64,000 nucleotides of DNA from Mesodorylaimus sp. YZB2_4 (lineage: Eukaryota; Nematoda; Enoplea; Dorylaimida; Dorylaimidae). The position numbers were made by a program, and so were the translations under genes. Numbering within the stretch: the stretch's first letter is position 1; each line of letters opens with the position of its first letter. Positions 37,396 to 50,700 of this stretch are shown one piece after another. The stretch spans positions 248,001 to 312,000 of the forward strand of contig JASANH010001438.1 of the NCBI GenBank assembly GCA_030248295.1, written 5' to 3'. Under the pieces are notes generated by a model. That model had not been told where the DNA came from and did no database searches. It saw only the letters and a list, made by a program, of their open reading frames with translations.

Positions 37396-38190
37396 GTTTT
37401 CTGATTGTTTGATAAAGCTATATTTGGTATGCTATTGGTAGCATATTGTAGTTTTGTAGGTTGGAAGCGTCAGTAGTCATTTCATTGGTCTATAAATGTG
37501 TGTGTGAATGGTGTTTTTCGATGGAGAAGAGGCAAAGGGTGAAAAACTGGGAACCCCTCTGGCTTATGCAGAGACTCGTTGTACATAAGCCGCACAAGTC
37601 GGCTATGAGGAAGGTTCTGTGGGTCCCACTCCCAAAGTGCCTAAAATGCTGCAAGTCATGGTCTGGGCCCGGTTCGCGAGCTGCAGCCAAGTCTAACTTC
37701 TCAGTTGACTGGAGAAAAATTCCATGGTTAATTTTAACTTCCGAGTCATGGTCAAAGTTAACCAAGACAGTTAAATGACAGACTAAACCATCAAAACATA
37801 ACCTAGCTAGCGAGATAAGTTAGCAGTCTAACTGCTCCATTGACATGTGGTTCTGTATATGCAATCGGAAAGGATACTATAACGCCAACGTTTAAGGTAT
37901 ATGTAGCCTGAGGACTGATTTCTGAACATTGTGGCTGCTTTGCCTGGGGCATCCTTGGCTTCACAAGTTTAAAATGCAACAAAATCGGAATCAATGTCGA
38001 AAGTGGCCATAAGTGGCATATTACAGCGACAGTGGCTATGCACGCAGTACTCTAACATGGCTTAATCCATTCTTGCATTCAGATAGAGTACGGATGTGTC
38101 CTCAGAAACTGGTGCCCTTGTATGATAGTATGGAACTGCCAAACGATGGTGTGGTGGTGAGATACGACCACAACCATGCAGTCTGGCAGT

Positions 38191-38222
38191 GCAACGGCAG
38201 TGGCAGTGGCAGTGGCAGTGCC
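38191..38222. repeat. (GGCAGT)n microsatellite
   Basis: About five imperfect units of GGCAGT/CAGTGG. Confidence 0.8.
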
Positions 38223-40233
38223 GACGTTGGTTTATCCTATTAAAGCCACTACGCCGGCACTACTAACGATAAGACTCACGCAGAATACATGGGGCCGGTT
38301 ACACTCGTCGGTCGGAAGCGACCTAATCATCTCATGGGCCAATGGATTAGGGGCTTTATTGAGGTGATCCTCAGTCCAGGAATTAGTCGTGCCAATCTCT
38401 CAAAACAATAGGAAAACCATTCGAGCTAGTCTAAACTTAGCACACTGATGGTTTTGGTGATGCTGATGATCTGCCTATTGATGCAGAGAGAGGCAGTGGC
38501 AGTGTCGATTATTATCCCACAGTTTAGACAGGTTTCACATGTATTTGTTGTATCGTGGCCTGACGTGTGCAACTAATGGAGCCTTTACTTTAGAGTTGAG
38601 CTAGCCAAAAAGAACCCAGACCTTACAAGTGCAAGCCCTTATATCCAGAAGTTCACGCAGTCCTGTAAAGGCGTGGCTAATCCACTTCCAGTATGAATTG
38701 CGAGTGCACACGCGGAATAGACATGACATCATGGGCGTGGCTAAATGGTCATTGGCTACGAGGAAACTATTATGCTACCATGAATAGGCTATGACTAATG
38801 AGCCCACGATTTGTGGCGCCGGCGATGTAGGCAGGAATGAAAACATAAAAAAGCATAAAGTAATCCTGACTAAAGGAAAAAAAGGTGCCCGCACAAAATG
38901 CGTCTGGTGCGTCTGGACTTAACCCAAAACACGTGTAATTGACAGTCGACACTCGAAAATCGAGCACACAACAGTATTGTAAAAGAGTCCATGCGAATTC
39001 GGATGACTATGTTATCTTTGTGGCCAAGTCTAAACTGGGCAGTTCCATAACTACCCTCCTAAACGCTACTCGGAAACCTCAGTCAGTTATCCTTGACTGG
39101 TCAGTTAACGAGTCGAGTCAACTGTTCAGTTAACCTTAACTGGGAGCCAAATTTAAATGCTACTCGCGACGAACTGGGCTGCAAACCAAGCCAGTCAATT
39201 GACCTCGAGCGAGCTCTAGGTTCGTGTCTGGCCGTGACTTACTGTAGAGTAGGAGGGGCATACCAGTTCCATGAACCAGTGCAATGATAGGTGCAGATGA
39301 GATACCCACGTCTGTTCAACATCGCCATGGTGTTTTCGATGCAGAAGAGGCAAAAGGAGAAAAACTGGGAGCTGCTCATTGATTGTGAGCCGATTCAACA
39401 CTCTGCTGTGTGTCCCCGCTGATTTCGAGAAGACAATAACCAGTCACCTAATAGAAGTTTGACGTCAAAATGCGTTGCACATTATGAAGTATCAAATAGT
39501 TCCTCTCTTCTGACCCATTTACAGCATAATAATTTCCTCCTGCGCGTGGCTTATGCCTCCTCGCTGGAGTCTCTGTTTCTCGCTAAGATAATGAATTTAG
39601 TAAGCGAAACGCTAGCAAGTGCCGCTGTGCAGCGAAAAATTATGTTACCCAACAAAAATTTAAATTTGGCAAATGGCGGGAAATTATTCACCACTATAGA
39701 ATGTGGACCTTGACCTTACTGACAATGAGCCAGCATGTGTGGGGCATTTACTCCCTCCCCACACTTGGACGTGATCCCCACTGAGGTGAGTCGCACCACT
39801 GTCTGTTCCCTCATTAGACACTCCTCTGCTTGACATATCCTGCGGAGAAATTTTTCAACTTCCTAGATCCTATGACGTCTGTGTTCTTGCTCGCTTGACA
39901 GCTTTTGCACGTGCAAGTGCAATCGGACTCTTTCTTTCTTAGGCAATTGACGTGGGTTTGTTCCTCCTTCGTCAGCCATAGGCAGCACGAAATGATCAAT
40001 GCGAATCATGCCCTGTTACTCATCCAATTTAGGTGCGGAAAAAAGCTGAAACCCGGGAAAATGTAGTCAGTTTGCATCGTTTTAGTTTGCTCAGACTTGA
40101 AAAGTCAACAAAAACGTGATTTTTTCGCTGGACAAAAATTATGTTAGGCCAAACGACTGTGCGTGCTAGCAAGGCCCAGATTGGGAGAACGAGGATGTCG
40201 AGTGCGTGTGTCTTATATCATATATCACTAACC

Positions 40234-40248
40234 GGGGGGGGGGGGGGG
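40234..40248. repeat. G15 homopolymer
   Basis: Run of 15 G, about 440 bp upstream of TSC22 gene 3. Confidence 0.9.
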
Positions 40249-40684
40249 TTCACCCCGCGGCACCCGTATCGATCGCTAGAAGAGATGTTAGCTTCGGCTT
40301 CCTTTCTTGGTTAGCTAGAACTTCTTGGCTGGACGATGGCAAGGGGAAGGACGGGTGCGATGCCACGTTGATGGGCTGTCCGGTCACCTTGGCAAAAAGG
40401 CCTGAACGGCGAGCAGGCCAGGCCGTAATTGGATTTTTTGTTGAGCACAGGCGAGCGAGGCCAGCACGCTGTCAAAGCATTTTGAAGAATCGGTGCTGTT
40501 TGGGTAAGGGGAGTGTTCTGAGACTCGGAGCATCCCAGTTTGATATTTTTAGGATAATCGAAAGCTGCCCGGGTGTGCAAAACATTTTGGAAAAATAGCC
40601 TGCCGCCCTGTTGCTGCCAGAGTCTGCGGTAGCCCATTTCACTTCTTTTTGCTTAGTTTAGCCGAATTGACTTTCACTCGCGGC

Positions 40685-43600
40685 ATGGCTGTCAAACCGA
40701 TGAGTGCGGCGGTCATGGAGAAACTGAGGTAAGGGGAAGAGGTGGGCGATCAAACTTGGGTCATGGAATTGTGTTATAGCCCAAATATTGAAAACGACAC
40801 GCCGGCTATGGCCAACGGGACGAGTATTGTGGCTATTGATAACAAGATTGAACAAGCCATGGTAAGCGCGGGTTGGACACTAGGCACCGAGAGTAGGCCA
40901 CTGATTCTGTCTGCTGGTCTGAAAAGCATGCTTGCCATTCTCATACCTACTGTGCAGTGAGTCAGGGGATTGCGGTACTGTCAGTGGGGATTCATGGACG
41001 AGAAATGGTGTCCGGGCACACTGGTAGGATAATGGATTGACTGCGTGATCACATCACATGCAGCCAAGGGGCCTACTGTGGGTATTTTTCTTTGAAACTT
41101 GAACTCCGCCCTCTCTTGAGCGAGCTTGTTCCGCCTGAAACCGGCCAAGCAATCAAACCTTATAAGCGGGTTTAACCGCACGGCAGCTTCCATCTGCGTT
41201 TCCATTCGGTCACTTCCACATGCGGGTATCCTGGACGTTACCGTAAACACTCAATATCTGGGCAAATCACTATTTCGAATGGGTCCAGGCAGGGAACACT
41301 ATTTGAGGGGAAATGTTCAACGTTTTGGCACGGCAGTTCTGCCGTAAGAATCAATAATTTTACTCCCAAACGCCATTGCAGTATATTTGTGAGCGTAGCT
41401 GCTCACCTCACCTCTCTTCTGGTAATCAGTGTCCATGGGGGCTGCGCTACATATTGTCACAGAGTATACATGTGAGTAGCCCACACGACCCCAAGGAAAC
41501 TGAAGGGGAAATCAACAAACAAAACCAATCATAGGAGGGGCTATTCGAGGGGGAACTAGGCAACTGTTTTGGCATCTTGGATAATGATGCGCGCGCTTAC
41601 AGGCCCGCCAATGTTAACGGTCCAGACAGTACCTGGAGCGCCCTACTTGTAGTTGCAACGACTTCTTAGGTTCCAGTTTCCCATACTGGGCTGCCTCATT
41701 CCATTACCCACTCGCGAGTATAATGCGACACTGGGTCTGTATTACTGGAGGGAGTGACCGGTGGAGCTTTTACACCACACCCAAACCCCAGGGCCGCCAA
41801 CCAAGTCTTCCGACCTGGTCCATGGTTGAAAGCTGCCGGAGCCTCTACCCCAGGCACCTCATTAGCTACACCAACAGTGAACTGCCATTTCTTCACTGAC
41901 ACATGTGTGTGTCGTATAAATGAGGCTTGGTGCTGTCTGGCGCACTTGCGTGCAGACGTGACATTTTCTCACTCGGTTGTTCTCTTGAAAATAGTGCCAT
42001 CTTAAAAATGTCTGGCGCAAACCATGTCACACCTAAGGTAAGGTGTGAGTACAATTTGCAATATGTCTGGATCACATGCTATCTGCTAGTCGAAACAAGC
42101 AGCTCTTAGGTCGGGCACAGTTTAATCTCCCGTTCTATTGTTCGGAGAGGGGTCTTTGTCAGGTACTAGTAAATTAGGCACCAGAATAGCGGGGCTGTCG
42201 TGTGATTGCATGAATGGAATTACCGTGTGAGGAGAGTATGAGAAATCAGCCATGCGACAGAGCACGTGATGACGGAGAAGGCGTGGAGGCGTTTTAGAAC
42301 ACTAATAGATCAAAGGACAGGAACAGCCGCTTACCAGACCTCATCACTGTTGAATCACAAGATCACCCATCGTGATCCGAACAGTACCAGAACCACACTC
42401 TCCACAGTGGGGTGATGTAACCTGACTGGATATGCTAGTTGTCAGTGCCCATGCTGCCTGCTTGGGACTAGAGGTCTGCAAGAGTCAGATCTTCAGATCT
42501 TCAGTCCGTCGACGTGTCCCTGACTAGTGCAGCTGGTATGGTCTGCCCACCCTAGCTGCCTACGCCGTCGTTATAGTGATTGTTCTATTCGTGCAGAGGT
42601 GTCCGAAGGTCGGCCTAATGAACTATGTAACCAGTCCATGTAGGCGTAGGAGGGAGGCGGCCGACCGAAGTCGGCGGGACAAAAACTCCGACTGGAGCAG
42701 GCAAGTCTTGCGACTATACCTACGGCTGAAACATCAACCCGAGGGGTTGACGTTTCCCAGCCAGGGGAGAGTATCGATTACTCTCTCCCACTCGCCATGG
42801 CCTACCAGGCACGAGGGTTACAACTACACCAGTACGTTACTAGCGACCATTCTATACGGACCGCGCCGTGGTGATTCGATCCCCGTGCTGTACGCATGAA
42901 GGTCCCCCTTCTCCCGTAGGGGGTATCATAATTTCATAAATTAGGCCGTTAGGTGACCAACTCTCATGGCGTGGTAAGCTCTGACGGCCCCACCAGTCAG
43001 GGACATCCTTGCGATATTGCTGTCGTGAAGCTAATATTTTTTGGACTTGAACAAACTTGCAGAGCACGCTAATCAAGTCAGGGCAGACATGCTGTCCAAG
43101 GTCCCCACTAGAGTGGCCCCTATCTACTCGTTCCTCCGAGCTTTCGAACCGAACTGTCAGGTTGACAGTGGGGACATCAGCAAGACTAACAATCAGAGAA
43201 TAAATTAGGTGCCCAGGGTTCGAACCAGGGACCTCCCTGTGACCCGCACCTTTCTGTGCAAGTGGTTCCTTCTCCGCCTGTCCGCACGGCACGTGTGTTC
43301 CCAGCACGTGAATCCCTTCCGCGTGTTCTACGCTTCCTGGCACAGGATCAGATCTAGCCAATCAAACCGGGATCTCTCCGAGCCTGTCCCAGGTCGTCAG
43401 CCCACCTGACACGGTGCGGTCACTGAGTCCTCAGTTCACGTTGGTGAGAGTGATTCGAACCTGCAGAGACCCGTGTAGGCTCCCCTGTCCCGACTGGGAC
43501 AGAAGTCACACGGACACTCACACACACACACCTGGGCCTCCTCAGGCATGACTTCAAAACAGTTCACGTTGGTGATTCCGTCTGGTACGGCCGTGTCTGG

Positions 43601-44853
43601 CTATTAGCGTTCAGCTTCCTTCTCCTTCGTATATTCCCTGCCCGTGTATTCGCGTACGATCGATCTATCGTGGGGTGTCCGCTAGTCGGCATAGTAAACT
43701 CTGTACGTTGCTATTGTCGGACTATTGGGACCACGCAGTGAGTGATTCGATCTGCAGAGACCCGTGCAGGCTACCCCACCCTCACAAGGAGTGGAAGTCA
43801 TATCCCGACTGGCTGACGCCTTACCACCTCTGATCGTGAGCTCATAAATGTGGGGCATGTCCTAGCTGATTGTACAGCGGCCCTCGGCCAGTCGCCCGCA
43901 TCCAGGAGTGCAAGGCCAGCGGCACACAACGACACTGTGGCCCAGTCGGGGCTCCTGGCCAAAGCACTGTTGGACCAACTGGTTGTGAGCCATGGCACTA
44001 TCTACGCGTATCGCTTTGGTAGCGAGCCTTTGGGGTGGCAGCACGCTCGGCTGCGGGTGACCTACCTGCCGAAGACGTACAGTGCGGGTCGTGATCACTT
44101 GCACAATAATCTCTATCGAAACCACACTTTACCATACTGCCACTCTTCCGTGTGTAGACAAGACTGATCGTGAGTCGATTTGAATATAAGTTATAGAAAT
44201 TTCCCGCCATTTTCAATTTGAACTTTTCGCGGGAAAATCTATTTTTGCTACTGATAATTAGTTTCGCGTGTTTACGCCTTGTGCTCCTGCTAGCCATGAT
44301 TCAATCCTGAATACATCTTAGAAATACAAAACATGCGCGGCCAGAGTCCTACAGTTCAGTGAGACCCATCAGCATACGAGGGGGCACATGCACGGGGCCC
44401 TTTCCACCATTTTTAGCCAGCCAACCCATCCAATGTACCCATAGCACGTCAACGAAGGCCTACACGTGTACCCAATCTACAATCCCAAGCCCAAGCACCT
44501 GAGACTGTGCAATCACATCAAGGCAACCATGTGCAATCCTTCCTTTTCAGGACCTGGTCAAAACCCACCTTCTCTATGCTGTTCGCGAAGAAGTGGAAGT
44601 TCTGAAAGAGCGTATCGTCGAGCTCGAATCAAAAATAGCACGTTTAGAATCGGAGAACAAACTTTTACGTAAACACGCACCCGTCGAGGTGGTCCAATTC
44701 ATTCAACAGCAGCAACAGCAACAAGATCAAGAACAAAAATCCCATTCGCCATCCGAATATATTGCATCGAGCGTTCTGCCTCCGCCTCCCCAACAAGTTT
44801 TCAACGTTCTCCAAGGCCAATTGCATCCCGCCACTTCGCACGCAGTCAAGTAG
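40685..44853 (+). CDS. TSC22D: TSC22-domain leucine-zipper protein, gene 3 (short form)
   Basis: Three exons (40685-40728, 40780-40861, 44551-44853) give 142 aa, the size of vertebrate short TSC22 proteins. Exon 2 ends [15 protein letters not shown], matching the vertebrate [11 protein letters not shown]. Exon 3 gives [20 protein letters not shown] and the zipper [20 protein letters not shown], then a Gln run and a Pro-rich tail. Intron 1 is 51 nt; intron 2 is 3.7 kb and packed with repeats. It faces TSC22 gene 2 (45094-47138), tail-to-tail, 240 bp apart. Such proteins heterodimerise with one another. Phases fit throughout (2, 0). Whether the long intron hides other promoters or exons was not resolved. 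Confidence 0.88.
41126..41245 (-). repeat. SINE-like repeat, family 1, in TSC22 gene 3 intron
   Basis: CGGCCAAGCAATCAAACCTT, ATAAGCGGG, GCAGCTTCCATCTGCGTTTCC and TATCCTGGACG align with the 24-kb cluster and with 62.65-62.83 kb. Confidence 0.55.
42660..42800. repeat. Dispersed repeat, family 2, copy 2
   Basis: CCGACCGAAGTCGGCGGGAC, AAAAACTCCGACTGGAGCAGG, GCGACTATACCTA and GAGAGTATCG match 25668-25790. This copy has an extra hairpin-like block CATCAACCCGAGGGGTTGACG that also resembles 35566-35620 (CATCAACCCTTCGGGTTGCA) in a TAF6L intron. Confidence 0.65.
43208..43296 (-). repeat. tRNA-like sequence with a long variable region, probable SINE
   Basis: The minus strand has GTGCC pairing with GGCAC at the ends, a B box GGTTCGAACCC, a CACTT/AGGTG stem like an anticodon arm, and a variable region of about 15 nt as in class II tRNAs. 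The folding is imperfect, so I do not call a tRNA gene. Confidence 0.35.
43431..43800. repeat. Two copies of a ~45-bp repeat, family 4
   Basis: GTGATTCGAACCTGCAGAGA with CCCGTGTAGGCTCCCC (about 43450-43486), and GTGATTCGATCTGCAGAGAC with CCGTGCAGGCTACCCC (about 43742-43777). CAGTTCACGTTGGTGA also occurs twice (43433 and 43561). A (CA)n stretch lies near 43519-43531. Confidence 0.6.
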
Positions 44854-45093
44854 CACCCTGCTAGGACAACTGTAGACGACGGGTTCACTCCATGTATCTC
44901 CCAGTGATCTCACACAATGTACATTATCGCTGCTACCAAACATATACGCTGAGACTTGATCCTTCGTTTGTAACACGAGACTTCGTACTTACGTATAAAG
45001 CCTATGCCCTAATGCACATCTCACCCTCACACTATACATCACACGATATGACCACCCATAAGAGTATTGCAAGATTACGAACCTTTGTACTGA

Positions 45094-47138
45094 TCACGGT
45101 TTCTGATTTTGCACTGACTGAAGGACATTCGATATTGCACTGGCATCAGACGACGATGCAGACACGGAAGCTGATTGAGGAAGTTGACTGGACGACGTGC
45201 TTGGTGCCAGTATGGCTGGCAGCATTGCTGGGGCTGTAATCGCTTGTAAATGAGGCGAAGATAATTGAAAAAATGATTGCTGCTGAGGCGTAGCGGGTGA
45301 ATTCATACTTTGACTGACACCGCTTTGCTGTTGAATTTGTTGAAGAATTTCGGGCGGAGCGTAGTCGCGAAGTAATCTATTCTCAGTTTCCAGACGGAAG
45401 ACTTTTTTCTCCAAATCGATAATTTTCTCCTTCAGCACCTCGACTTCCTCGCGCACCGCGTATAATAAATGCGTTTTGACAAGGTCCTGGAAAAGTGAAT
45501 AAATGAGCACAAATGTATGCGAGAGAAAAGGTAAGCCTCTTACCATCGCTTGCTCAATTTTATTGTCGATCGCCCCTGAACTACTTCCAGCTCCTGAAGA
45601 TCCAGCATTTTGAACCATTGCTGATGCATCCGCGTCACTTTGTACAATCTGGCGCCTAAAAATTGACGAATATGTTACAACTTTGGTACGCATTTTAAAA
45701 ATGCAGTCATTTTCCCCCACATATAATAAATTTTTCTTGAAGTCTAAGAAAAAGTCCCTCGATCGTAAATGTTAGACTACGTGAATACAAGCAAAACCAT
45801 GCACTGACAAAACCAAAGTCAACAAAAACTTCGTTCCGGTCTACCCGCTCGATTACGTTTCCGCCATTTGGAAAACCCAGTTTAAACAGGGTCAACTGCG
45901 TGTGAAGTCAAGCTTTGAACCAGGCGCATAAAAGTTGGCCACTCCTTTCTCAAAGCAATAGAATTCTTGGCCCTATTTTCAAGCATCAAAGCAAACATAT
46001 CACGCCAGGTGCACCCACTCAGAACTTACTCGTCTTGGTTATCTCCAGTCGATGACGTTTCGGTTCCCAATATCTGATCACCTTGTGGCCGCATGTGTCC
46101 AACCATTATGCTATCTAATATGGCCGCCGTTGCATTAGCCAAATTCACGCCCGGTTGTGTCAAACATTTATTGGTCGACGACGACGGCGCGCCGTTGGCA
46201 CTGGTCACTAATAAACTAGACGCGTCGGACTGATTCGGGCTTCTAGAACCGACAGGAAGATTGTTTAGAAGTGGTGATGTGGTTTGATGTTGGGAGTCCA
46301 AGATCGAAAGTTGGCTCGGTTTCTGATCGATTGCACCGGCCACTGGTGCTGCCATTATGGGCAATGGCGAGTGAGGGCCATCACCACCCGCTCCTTGCCG
46401 TCCATTTTCCTCAACCACGTAATAGGATTGTTTTCCGCTGGAACAAGTCGAGCTGCCACTTCGAGGACCACCAACAGCGATCATATCACTTCGGACAGCT
46501 GCTGGTGGGGCGCTATCGTCAAAGTCACGACAATTCCATCGGCCTCGTTTATAAGGACCAGTATCGATCTTTATGATATGGAATCGACTGGTCGATGCTG
46601 ACGATGACGTATCTTTGCCGGAATTGGCTGCCGATGAAGGTGATAAACCACCAACCCCACTCGTCGCCGCATCTTGGTCTTTATTGCCGGCCAGACTCGA
46701 ATTTAAAGGTTTCAAACCGAGAGGAGGTAAAAATTCACTTGGCCGTGCTGGACAAGATGATATGGTCGAAGTTGCACCGTGAAGAGCGATACGTGGTACA
46801 GACACCTTTTCTGGCGATACGCTATCGTCGAAAGTACTGCTACTTTCGCTAATTACAGAACTAGAACCGGGACTGCGATAACCGGCACCACCGCGATCAT
46901 TCAAAAATTCGTTTTCCACATCACTTTCATTTTCTAAAGCTGAAGAAATTGAAGCTTTGTCGATTCGAGTAATTAGAAATCCACTTTTCTTTCGGCATGG
47001 GTCAGTCGAATCGAAACTAGGCGATAAGGTCGATGAAGCAGCAGTTGAATTCACATCCAATAAGTTTTGAGAATCTTTCACCGCAATTTGCGATGGCGAC
47101 TTGATTGCTGGCACCGTAGAATTCGAACTCGAATTCAT
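45094..47138 (-). CDS. TSC22D: TSC22-domain protein, gene 2 (long, bunA-like form)
   Basis: Minus-strand exons 47138-46030, 45655-45544, 45486-45094 give 537 aa. The ~370-residue N-terminus is Ser-rich and disordered. It carries the two short motifs known from long TSC22D/BunA isoforms: [12 protein letters not shown] (around residue 50) and [20 protein letters not shown] followed by RDFDD (around 190-215). Exon 2 ends [11 protein letters not shown]; exon 3 has [20 protein letters not shown] and the zipper [20 protein letters not shown], with a long Gln/Ser/Ala tail. Long forms promote growth in flies. The gene starts 637 bp from RINT1 (divergent) and ends 240 bp from TSC22 gene 3. Phases 2 and 0 match. 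An additional internal promoter for a short isoform is possible but unseen. Confidence 0.92.
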
Positions 47139-47775
47139 GGTTTTTTTTTAAAACGAGAAGGTCTCCAAAATCACGGTAGCATCTGAACCAATGAAAATAA
47201 TCCTCTTCCTGAAGTAGCTATACGCAGAGGAACGCAATTAAATACAGTACATATCTTTCCGATGACTAATAACCGACCGGGCGAGTCGAGCAGCTGGAGA
47301 CGAAATGAGAGTCATGCGACTTTGGCACAATACGAACAAATAAAGCTGCTACACGCAAATATTCGTCTTTATATCACAAATTCAAAGCCATGGCGGACAG
47401 GGACCAGTCCACGATAAAACCACAATACGCATATTACTAAAACGATCCGGAGGTGTTGCTGACGTGAATCGGAGTACGCAAGGCAGCAGGTACGTGTACT
47501 GATATAACTGAATATTGAAAAGTAAGAGCCAACAATTGGCAACAGCTGCTTAAGACCAGCCAGCTGCCTCGTGTGGCCCTTCTGCGCACAGTCATTGTCA
47601 TAAGGATACAAAATGTCTGCTAGAAAGCGGGAACTTTGTATAAGTTAGCCGTGACCGAGTCGCCACGTAGAAAATTCTAAAATTTCCAGAATTGCCGTTT
47701 CAACGTTTTGAAAAAAACCGTTCGTTTGAGGTTGCTCGATCGTGATTGCTCAAGCAATTTTGTTTCTCTGAAAAA
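47139..47775. other. Shared upstream region of TSC22 gene 2 and RINT1
   Basis: 637 bp between divergent starts. No TATA box stands out. It may be a bidirectional promoter by position only. Confidence 0.4.
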
Positions 47776-50700
47776 ATGTCATTAGTGCATGAACGAAATG
47801 GGATGGAAGAGGAAATCGATGCCGATGCTTTCAATGCCAAGACTTATTTGAAACGTGCAGCCGAAGAATATAAAGAAACTTGCGAGCGTTATGAAGCTTT
47901 ATCGAAACAATACGAAGAAGCTCGTGCGGCAGCAGTAGGAAAAAATACGACTGCTTTGGATCGAGCTCTGGCCGCGGTAAAAGATGAAAAGGCAGGAGAA
48001 AACAAAATTGAAAAATTATCCAAAGAGGCGAAATCGTTTTTGGATGGTAAGAAAGAAAGATCACAAATTTTTTAACGCTTTTGCAAATTTGGCGCGCGCC
48101 GAAAAAAACCAGGAGTTTTTATTTGTTTAACATTACCTCACCTTTTAGGTTTCGAGCTTAAGTCTCAATTTGACAAACTCCATCAATTGTCTGGCATTTA
48201 TTCCTATGTAACATTAATTCGACGCACATTGGAAATCGGCAATCGTTTGAAACAACATTTCGAAGCCTCGGACTGGGCCAATTTCGTTCAAGTTTTTTCG
48301 AAAGATTTGAATGACGATCTCGTTCAACGTCTTTCAAAATCATCGTGCTCGAATCTTCACGAATGGATTGTTAAGTACGCCGACTCTTGGCGTCGCCACG
48401 GTTCCGCTCGCATATCATCCATGATCGTCGATCGTCTGGAATCGGCTAATGTACCTCAGGACGCATTGCACGCCGATAAACGACTGATCGATGAAATCCA
48501 TCCATTAGCTCAGTCTCTTCTCGATATATCGGTGACGGATACGAAAGAATCGGATCCCCTTGTCGGTGTTGCCAACGTCTTATTGCGACCATTTACGAAA
48601 CGTTTCATTCATCATTTTTGCGGTGGAAAAGGTGATAAAATTATCGCTAGTGGCGGAAAATCAAACACTATGGCAATCAAACCGGAATGGTATTTAAGCG
48701 TTGTGATCAAATGGCATCGTCAATTTACACCTTGGATCGGAGGATCAAACTTGGAAATCAAAGAAAAAGCGCAGACATCGAAAGGTGAGAAAGCGAAGGA
48801 AGAAAGTGGGACTGTTTTTCAATTATCTCTGGCCTTTTCTCGTGGACTGGTCGACTTGGCTCGTCGGCGATTGAAGGCCGATATATTGCAATACGCTCAG
48901 GATGATCCGAGTGTGCTGCCACATCTCATCGATGAGGCGATCGCATTTGATACCGATATGAAAGGTAAGTACCCGTTGTTTGTAAAAGTCTAATCATCCT
49001 AGGATTTGGGGGGGAACGATGTCACTTGAAATCATCAGCAACATATTTTTTAGCTTCCGCTTATCCCGAAAACGAACTGGCCTGTGTCGACGTACTCACC
49101 GAGCCTGGAGTTTTCGAATTGTGGGCTCAATTGGAACAAACTGAAGCCACTAAGTGCCTCGATGCTTTTCTCTGTGAATCCGATGCTTGGGTATTGCGTT
49201 ATGGAGATAATGCTGGACAGACAGGCGATACGGCTCATGTAGATGCGCATAAGGTTAGTAGTCGAACATTTTTGGTGTGCTGTAGTTTTGCTATTGTCCT
49301 CAGACAAGGACCATGTTTTCGTCATTATCCGATTAGGAAAGGGCAAAAGGCATCAGCTATAAAGGACGCCCACCTAACCCTGGTCCGGGATGGGGTGAGT
49401 AGAACGTGGATGGAAGTGGATGGGGGAGAAGAGAGGCTGGCTCAGGTGGACGTTCACTTCTCAAAATTGGCATGAGATACCCATCTTGTAAAATTGTCGA
49501 TATTGAGTATTGGATGTAGAATTTCCAATATTTAAATCATCAAACGTCGATCAAGTACACTAGGGATAGGTCAGGATCTCGATCCCAATTTCGACGTTGA
49601 GGCATCAGGATTCTGCATATAAACAGACATAAGCACGCCAGGTATGCACATGCGCTCTGATCCATCATATTTGCGATGAAGCAGTAGCGATGAAGAGGCA
49701 ACAGCAGCTCAAATCGATGTCAACTATAGCAACACTGATTTTGCTTAAAAGCACACTTGCCTCGCCTGTGTATCAAAACTGCAAATGTACTCATCAATTC
49801 CAGCTGACATGTAATGATTGAAAACCGGCCTACGAAAAAGCTTTAAAAACCTGGATGACTGAAAAGGGGGCTTTAGTGAGGAAAATAGACTCATGGGCAA
49901 AAAAATGCGGATCCTGGTCCCAATCTCAAAAAAAATGATCCCGACCTATCCCTAAGGTACACTAGATGATCCGAAGCCCCCTCGTCGGGTGACTCAGATC
50001 GATGATATTTTAGTTTTTCAAAACATCGTTTGGCCTCTCCTTTTCTGAGACGCACAGTATAAAACGACTTCAGTGCCGCCAGTGTTTTCGCCGCTCAATT
50101 CAGGTGCCTGATTTTGTTCCATCACAGGGATGTCGGCATCGACTGATGCGTTCCTAGGCCCGCCTCATGGCATGAGATATGAATGGGGATGACGTTTTTG
50201 GTACCACGCCCGCACCATCCTGCCCTGTTTCCTCGCTGTCACTGCCCATCAGACCACTCCAAAAAACTCCGGAGAAGCAACCGTCACCTAAAGCTATACC
50301 AATTTGGGAGAAATTAGGGATTTTTTCATTTTATGTAGTACACTTTATCATTTTCAAGCAAAAAACCACCCATCGTTTTGGTGGATCAGTCTATGCGCGG
50401 AGCAATGGTTTTTTCAGAGTGAATATTTGCTATGGGGTCCCCTAAATTGGATGTCCATTTAAGGGGGGGGGTCAAGACGAAGTGGATGAGCCGTGGATAG
50501 TGGGCGTTTATAGATGGGTGGACCCAAAGGACTTTTAAGAAATGCATTGTCATCGGACAAGATAACATGCAGAATTCTGGTCGATGTTGAACAACAAATA
50601 ATTCAACCCATGCTTGTTTTCAGGTGCCTTTTATCACTGATAATTTCCTCTTATTATTAACGGCTATGAAACATCGTTTTCGTTTTGTACGTGCTCAAGA

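Larger units (their letters stand above)
37396..40684. other. Repeat-bearing intergenic region
   Basis: No gene recognised. Holds a repeat pair at about 37515-37560 and 39330-39380 (shared GAAGAGGCAAA and GAAAAACTGGGA blocks), a fragment at 39285-39310 shared with 4622-4650, and a (CAGTGG)n microsatellite at 38191-38222. GT/AAC-rich CAGTTAAC words recur near 37.7 and 39.1 kb. A G15 run lies at 40234-40248. Confidence 0.45.

Noticed and set aside
37461-37778. Extra last exon of TAF6L
   Set aside because: A donor-like GTAAGT and acceptor fit in phase, but most of the ORF is a repeat also found at 39330-39380, and the protein is already of usual length.
40206-40598. 130-codon plus-strand ORF across the G15 run
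   Set aside because: It reads through a homopolymer and has no recognisable domain.
46271-46852. Several plus-strand ORFs inside TSC22 gene 2
   Set aside because: Antisense shadows of the Ser-rich first exon.
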